Source of the DNA: Agrostemma githago
Taxonomy: Eukaryota; Streptophyta; Magnoliopsida; Caryophyllales; Caryophyllaceae
Length of the DNA: 64,000 nt
Reading direction: 5' to 3'
Assembly: GCA_958450325.1 (NCBI GenBank)
Contig: OY288243.1
Coordinates: 24,644,844-24,708,843 of the forward strand
The notes beneath the pieces were generated by a model that was not told the DNA's origin, made no database searches, and saw nothing but the letters and a program-made list of their open reading frames with translations. Below, piece after piece: positions 60,055 to 64,000 of the stretch. Position 1 is the stretch's first letter. Each line of letters starts with the position of its first letter. A program made the position numbers and the translations under genes.

Positions 60055-62429
60055 TTAAGCAGGGGGAGCGTCTGGGCCAGAAGCCTCTCCCTCAGACAGC
60101 CTACGCATTTGAGCTTCATCCTTAGCTGTGTAAAGGGTCCGGAAAGCATCTTCGTCAAAACCCGGGAACATCTCCCTGACAGCCTCCATCACAACCTTCA
60201 AGCAGGAATTGGCACCATTAACGAAGCCCGCCGACACCGCCACTTCCACCTCCTGGAGAATCTCACTCCTCTCTTTCTCCCAGTCCTTGGTCTTCGTCGC
60301 CAGATCCTCGGTCTTCGCCGCCAAATCGCCAAGGGCCGTCTGCAGATCAGAGTTTGCCTTAGAAAGGCGATCACCAAGGTCAACAACGCTCTTCTTAGCA
60401 TGGTCCAGTTCAGCCAAAGCTTTTCTGGCCCGCTCCAGTTCAGCAAAGGCCTGCTGTGCTCTCTTGGACTCCTCTCCCAGGCGAGACACCTCCCGTGTAG
60501 CTTTCTCGCTCTCAAACTTCCAATGGATAGCCCGACCCCCGGCCTCTTCTAGCTCAATCTCCTTTTTTGCCAACTGATCCTTCAGGCTGGCAATGAGAGC
60601 AACATCTCTCTCAACTGCAGAAAGGCGGTCTGGGTTGGCTAGTTCCTCATCACTCAGGCGACCAAGGGCAGCCAGCTCCGCGGAAGCCTGCATAATTCGG
60701 GAGGTGCGCTTAATATACTGGGTCACTTGACTGGCAGCGGACTTAACGGTCTTGAGAAGATGGTCAGTCAAAACCGCCCCTGAGTCGGAGAGCAGGGCAG
60801 AAATATCCTGGCTGTCGCCCGCATTATAGTGGAACTCAACATTCTCCTCAGATAAAAGGGTGGCGGGAATCTCCGGAGCAAAACGCTTGGGTTCAGGCGT
60901 GGTAGTCTCCAAATCCACCACCTGGTCAACGTTAGGGGCCTCCCGACTCCTCTTTCTGGTCAGTGACCGGGGGGTACTCTCCCCAGTCTCCTCGGAGCCT
61001 GCGGTCCGCGGCTGCGAGGGAATTTGAATCCCTGCTGAAAGGCCCTCTTGCCTGCCAATAGGCGAAGGACTAGCCTCAAAAGCAATCGCCCTCGCAGCTG
61101 GCGAGGGAGTAGCCTCAGAAACCGCCGTCTTGGCGGGCGTAACTCGAGGAGGAGGGGGAAGCCTTGGCCTACTGAATGACAGGCCCTTCAAATGCTTCAT
61201 CAGATTTTTCTCGCCTCTCCTAAAACCAGGGGGAAGAGAAGGGCGACTTTGGATAACAGTGAGGTGCTCGTCTAGCCCCAGGCGCCTCACCTCCCCCTTT
61301 TTCCAGATAAAAGTGGCAAGAGCTGCAAGACAAACAAACAGGCTGTCAGGGCATTTTCAAAAGAAAAAAAAAAAAAAGAGTAGGAAGGAATCACCAACGC
61401 TCCTGAACTACCTTTGTCTAGACCCGGATTCATGCCCAACCGGGTCAAATAATTATCAGTCGCTATAAGCTCCGCATGAGGGAGCCATAAGGTGGGGCCA
61501 TACACCCCGTACTTGTTAGAATGGCCTGCAAAGTAGGCCGTCAACTCTTTCTCCTTCTCACTTAGCTTAACCTCCAAGGCCTTTCCACCCACGCCAGGGT
61601 GATACTCCTCAGGGGTCTCCATCCTGGTGTGGACATGATTCCTGAAGTGACGAGGAATCTTCCACCCATGGGTGCTGTGTATGTAAAGGAAGTTGTTCTT
61701 CCAATCCCTCAAGCTGTCCATACCAGGCCACACCAAACAATGTCCCTTCTGCCTCAAGAGGGACCAATAACCAGGGGAGCCCGAACTCCCAGAAGAAACC
61801 ATCTGTAATCCCACCATAAACCGCAGGGCGTCGATAGAAGGCTCCATGCGGTGAAAAAGGCAGGTCCATACATATGAAATCAGCGCCCTGACAGCTGTGG
61901 CTGTCAGCTGCGCGACGGCGACGTTCATGCGCCTGAAGATCTCCTCTAAAGCAGGGTGTAGGGGGAAACGAAGGCCGAATTCCAAACATTTGTGGTAAAC
62001 AGCTATGCACCCATCCGGTGGGTTGCATACCGTATCTTTTTCGTCGGGGATAACAACAGTATACCCTTCCCCGAAATTATAGAGCCGCTCAATCACAACG
62101 GCAGCGTTCTTAGCAAGGATCACCTCCCGATTTTTCGGGTCGGGAAAAGTACTCAGAGGGATGCGGTATTTAACCTTATCTAGGTAATAAACCCTACCCC
62201 TTTCCCGACGAACGAGGGGGCCGGAAGTTCTGGAAGGGTCAACTTCCAGCGCCTCGTCGTCTGAATCAACAGCATCATACGAAGGGGGGTCAAGAGAATT
62301 GCCGCCCCCACTTCCCGACGAACGCTCATCCTCAAGGCCAACCTCCCTAGAGGAGGAGGCGAAGTTCATCCCTTCTCCCCTCTTTGATGGGTCAGTGAAG
62401 GGCAAAATCCTTTCTCGGGTTCCAGACAT
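60055..62429 (-). CDS. Antisense accessory gene: Transposase_28-like (gypsy-type transposon) coiled-coil protein, two exons
   Basis: Exon 1 (62,429-61,412, 1,018 nt) and exon 2 (61,322-60,055, 1,268 nt) join in frame across an 89-bp GT-AG intron, giving 761 residues. Residues 1-75 are acidic and Ser/Gly-rich. About 80-260 match the plant 'putative gypsy-type transposon' family (Pfam Transposase_28), notably PPDGCIAVYHKCLEFGLRF and the following FPLHP. A disordered Pro/Ser region then carries a basic RKRSR stretch near 462-466, a possible nuclear signal. Heptad-rich sequence near 575-700 predicts a coiled coil, followed by a short C-terminal domain. Without splicing, the first frame ends after a hydrophobic tail at 61,287. 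The gene lies wholly inside the retrotransposon, opposite to gag-pol, with its own promoter signals. Its biochemical role is unknown. Grande elements carry a comparable antisense gene for a nuclear protein. Confidence 0.85.
61323..61411 (-). other. Predicted 89-bp intron of the antisense gene
   Basis: On the - strand the donor reads AAAG|GTAGTT and the acceptor TTTGTCTTGCAG|CT. A 14-base T tract lies between them. Exon 1 leaves one base of a codon and exon 2 supplies two, so the frame is kept (phase 1). The length and T-richness are typical of plant introns. Confidence 0.85.
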
Positions 62430-62672
62430 GATTACTCTAAAAAGATGCGGAAAAAAGGAAATCGAAGAGAAAAAGAGAGTGGAGGATGGAAATCTGACCT
62501 AAGATCGCCTGACAACGCGCCGCAAGCCCGAAGAAAGAAGTCTCAGAGAAATGGAGATGCAAGAAAAGATACGATTCGTCAATACTCCAAGATTTTTGAC
62601 AAGAAAGAAAGAATGAGAGATGTCAAAAGAGAAGAAAGATTGGAAAAGAGGAGAGTGATGGATAGTGGATCA

Positions 62673-62680
62673 CTTTTATA
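62673..62680 (-). promoter_or_regulatory. TATA box of the larger antisense gene
   Basis: TATAAAAG on the - strand in the context CCTCTATAAAAGTGATCC. It is about 244 bp upstream of the ATG at 62,429 and implies a start near 62,645. Confidence 0.75.
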
Positions 62681-62737
62681 GAGGAAGGCATGGCAAGAGT
62701 CACTCAACCCTTTGAAATTCGCCCAAAGGCTGCGGTC

Positions 62738-62743
62738 CACGTG
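62738..62743 (-). promoter_or_regulatory. G-box / ABRE-like element
   Basis: The palindrome CACGTG lies in the - strand context GTGACACGTGGACC, 58 bp upstream of the TATA box. G-boxes of the form ACACGTGG are bound by plant bZIP factors, including ABA-response factors. Function here is inferred only from sequence and position. Confidence 0.6.
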
Positions 62744-62967
62744 TCACCTCTGGGAAGGGTTGCCCTAGGCAGCTTCCCAAGAAAAAGAATGATAACAAAT
62801 AAATAAATATTAATAAACCCATATTAAAAATTCAAATACGCAAAATATCCATTTCATTGAAAACACCGCAAGCGGAAGATACATCATAAGGCATACATGA
62901 AAGAAAAATTACATAAGGCTTGGAAAAATTCCAGCCTGACAGAAATTAAAGGCCCTACCACGCAGGC

Positions 62968-63549
62968 CTAGTCGTCCCCCAAATCTGGAGAGTAATCTCC
63001 AGGACTGCCTGGGCTCCCGAGAACCGAACCCCAATCCCAACTTGGGGAATCCAGAAAGGGGTCAGTTGCAGCCCCATCCTCGTCCCTATCACTCAGGCAG
63101 CCGAGGCCTTCACTGTCGTCGGAATCACGGCTGCTGTCTTCCCAATCCCTTCCAAAAGGGACGGCTCGAGAATCGTCGCAAGTACGACAGCCTGTTTTCT
63201 TTACAGGCGAAGAAGGGCCCGACTCCAGGGAAGAGTCGGTATCGGAGTTAGGGCCAAATTGTTCAGGGTGCAGCCATGGAAAACACTCATGGCACCCCCT
63301 GTCATAGCAGCCCCCTCCCTGGGGGCAACGCCTAAATCTAGGCACGGCAGGAGGAGAGGACCTCCTAGGGCGCTTGCCCATCCTGACAGAGGCCTTCCCT
63401 CTCCTCCGGCGAAGGCGAAGTCGGGAGCAACGGCTCCGGCGGACAGTTAAATAAGCAGCTCGTGCATATCTAAGTCGCCAAAATCCTCTGAAGATAAAGG
63501 AAACGTGTTTGACTCCGCGGCGGACAATACTTTTCTTAATCCAAGCCAT
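62968..63549 (-). CDS. Antisense ORF: basic/acidic Cys-containing protein, 193 residues, unrecognised
   Basis: The start is taken at the ATG at 63,549 (MAWIKKSIVRRG) because the implied transcript start lies near 63,590, close to the first in-frame ATG at 63,594. The frame itself is open up to 63,594. Residues about 30-80 are strongly basic, including RRSRCSRLRLRRRRGK. A cluster C-x5-C-x4-C-x2-C (RRCPQGGGCYDRGCHEC) and a later CRTC suggest possible metal binding. The C-terminal third is Asp/Ser/Gly-rich and acidic. It lies upstream of, and in the same direction as, the larger antisense gene, and both are inside the retrotransposon. I do not recognise a family. It might be a nucleic-acid-binding accessory protein or a chance open frame. 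Confidence 0.55.
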   Translation of the reverse strand: MAWIKKSIVRRGVKHVSFIFRGFWRLRYARAAYLTVRRSRCSRLRLRRRRGKASVRMGKRPRRSSPPAVPRFRRCPQGGGCYDRGCHECFPWLHPEQFGPNSDTDSSLESGPSSPVKKTGCRTCDDSRAVPFGRDWEDSSRDSDDSEGLGCLSDRDEDGAATDPFLDSPSWDWGSVLGSPGSPGDYSPDLGDD

Positions 63550-63617
63550 GTTTAAGATGAAGAAAATGTAAAGATTGAGGGTGGAATGAAGCACAAAGTA
63601 ATCAGGGAAGCTAAAGG

Positions 63618-63624
63618 TTTTATA
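63618..63624 (-). promoter_or_regulatory. TATA box of the smaller antisense ORF
   Basis: TATAAAA on the - strand in the context TTAGTATAAAACC. It is 69 bp upstream of the chosen ATG at 63,549 and predicts a start near 63,590. Confidence 0.65.
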
Positions 63625-63905
63625 CTAAGGAAAATATCGCATTAATGACACCCCAACCACCTCTGCGAAGGAGAAAGCCAATCAGCGAAGCGGCACGCTG
63701 CCCAAAAATTCTCTATGCAGAGGAAGGTAATCATAACAAAGGACGCTTGAACTCCCTGCGTGCCCAGAGAAGTTAAAGCATTTTCCCTCGGGAACATGCG
63801 ACGCATTAAATGCAAGTACCCAAAGAGGCAACCTCCCGCTGTCCTAGGGAAATACATCGCCTGCCGAGCTGGAACCCCGTTCCTCCTCAGCCGGCGAGGG
63901 CCAAT
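63625..63905. other. End of the internal region before the 3' LTR
   Basis: No supported gene lies here. The bases directly before the 3' LTR (CCGGCGAGGGCCAAT) do not form a normal purine-only polypurine tract. An antisense frame from 63,929 to 63,642 crosses the LTR boundary and is not believed. Confidence 0.5.
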
Positions 63906-64000
63906 TGATGAGGGTTGGTTGCCTGTCATTGGCCGCCCGCCAATCGGGCCCCGAGGCGACCGAGCCCCAAGAAGGGGGAAGGATCTGTCCTGCTGCTCTT
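63906..64000 (+). repeat. 3' long terminal repeat, first 95 bp (cut by the window edge)
   Basis: It starts TGATGAGGGTTGG and is identical to 52,110-52,204 at every one of the 95 visible bases. Together with the opposite LTR it fixes the internal region at 11.1 kb and the element at about 12.5 kb if the LTR is full length. Confidence 0.93.

Larger units (their letters stand above)
62430..62967 (-). promoter_or_regulatory. Promoter and 5' leader region of the larger antisense gene
   Basis: Read on the - strand, this gap between the two antisense genes holds a G-box core and a TATA box, described separately, followed by a leader of about 215 nt to the ATG at 62,429. The purine-rich leader (62,440-62,660 on the + strand) has no long frame. 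An AT-rich patch at 62,790-62,830 carries several AATAAA motifs on the + strand. Confidence 0.65.
52110..64000 (+). mobile_element. Ty3/gypsy Tat-lineage LTR retrotransposon with antisense accessory genes (right end cut)
   Basis: The element begins with a 660-bp 5' LTR (52,110-52,769), followed by a primer binding site at 52,773 and gag-pol at 52,859-58,577. A 5.3-kb 3' internal region comes next, then the start of the 3' LTR at 63,906. The domain order protease, RT, RNase H, second archaeal-type RNase H, integrase is the hallmark of the plant Tat lineage (Ogre, Retand, Grande and relatives). The leader between PBS and gag is only about 70 bp and there is no extra ORF upstream of gag, which argues against Ogre. 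A long 3' region with tandem repeats and antisense ORFs fits Retand- or Grande-like elements. The five bases before the 5' LTR are GATAG; the matching target duplication would lie outside the window. Confidence 0.95.

Noticed and set aside
61287..61411. Hydrophobic C-terminal tail on the first antisense exon (potential membrane segment)
   Set aside because: This stretch coincides with the predicted intron and its poly-T tract; the hydrophobic residues come from translating intron sequence.
63642..63929. 95-codon antisense frame crossing the 3' LTR border
   Set aside because: It begins inside the LTR and has no family match; the nearby TATA box lies within this frame, downstream of its start, and serves the smaller antisense ORF instead.

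Overview
The window is plant nuclear heterochromatin. It holds three kinds of sequence: a very long satellite array (1 to about 48,776), an AT-rich spacer (about 48,777 to 52,109), and one nearly complete Ty3/gypsy LTR retrotransposon of the Tat lineage (52,110 to beyond the right edge). The plant call rests on the dual RNase H retrotransposon, a Stowaway-type MITE and a plant-type accessory gene inside the element. I see no host gene, tRNA, rRNA or CRISPR array, and I cannot name the species.

Satellite. The basic monomer is 64 bp (about 45% GC, strongly A-rich on the + strand). It is organised into a higher-order repeat (HOR) of about 17 distinguishable monomers, one of them truncated to about 42 bp, giving a 1,065-bp period (1,061 bp towards the right). 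The array enters the window already running at base 1. Shared rare variants show later segmental tandem duplications of 677, 1,569, 2,269, 2,761 and 3,439 bp, as expected from unequal exchange. The many 60-100 residue open frames here are by-products of the 64-bp period, not genes.

Spacer. About 3.3 kb of AT-rich sequence contains a 91-bp Stowaway-like MITE, a two-copy imperfect repeat, and features that could be an old long-LTR fragment. No convincing gene is present.

Retrotransposon. The order is: 5' LTR (660 bp, TG...CA), primer binding site, then one long gag-protease-RT-RNase H-archaeal-type RNase H-integrase frame. That frame is broken by a frameshift in the integrase and continues in the next frame to 58,577. 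An unusually long 3' internal region of about 5.3 kb follows. It holds a 125-bp tandem array and two genes on the opposite strand, each with its own TATA box. The larger antisense gene can be assembled as two exons around an 89-bp intron and encodes a 761-residue protein with a 'putative gypsy-type transposon' (Transposase_28-like) domain and a C-terminal coiled coil. The smaller encodes an unrecognised 193-residue basic/acidic Cys-containing protein. The 3' LTR starts at 63,906 and is cut by the window edge; its 95 visible bases are identical to the 5' LTR, so the insertion looks recent.

How the parts relate. The sense strand carries the replication genes under the LTR promoter. The antisense genes look independently transcribed, as described for the accessory gene of the Grande element. 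The 125-bp array sits where Tat elements are known to generate new tandem repeats. I see no sequence relation between that 125-bp repeat and the 64-bp satellite.
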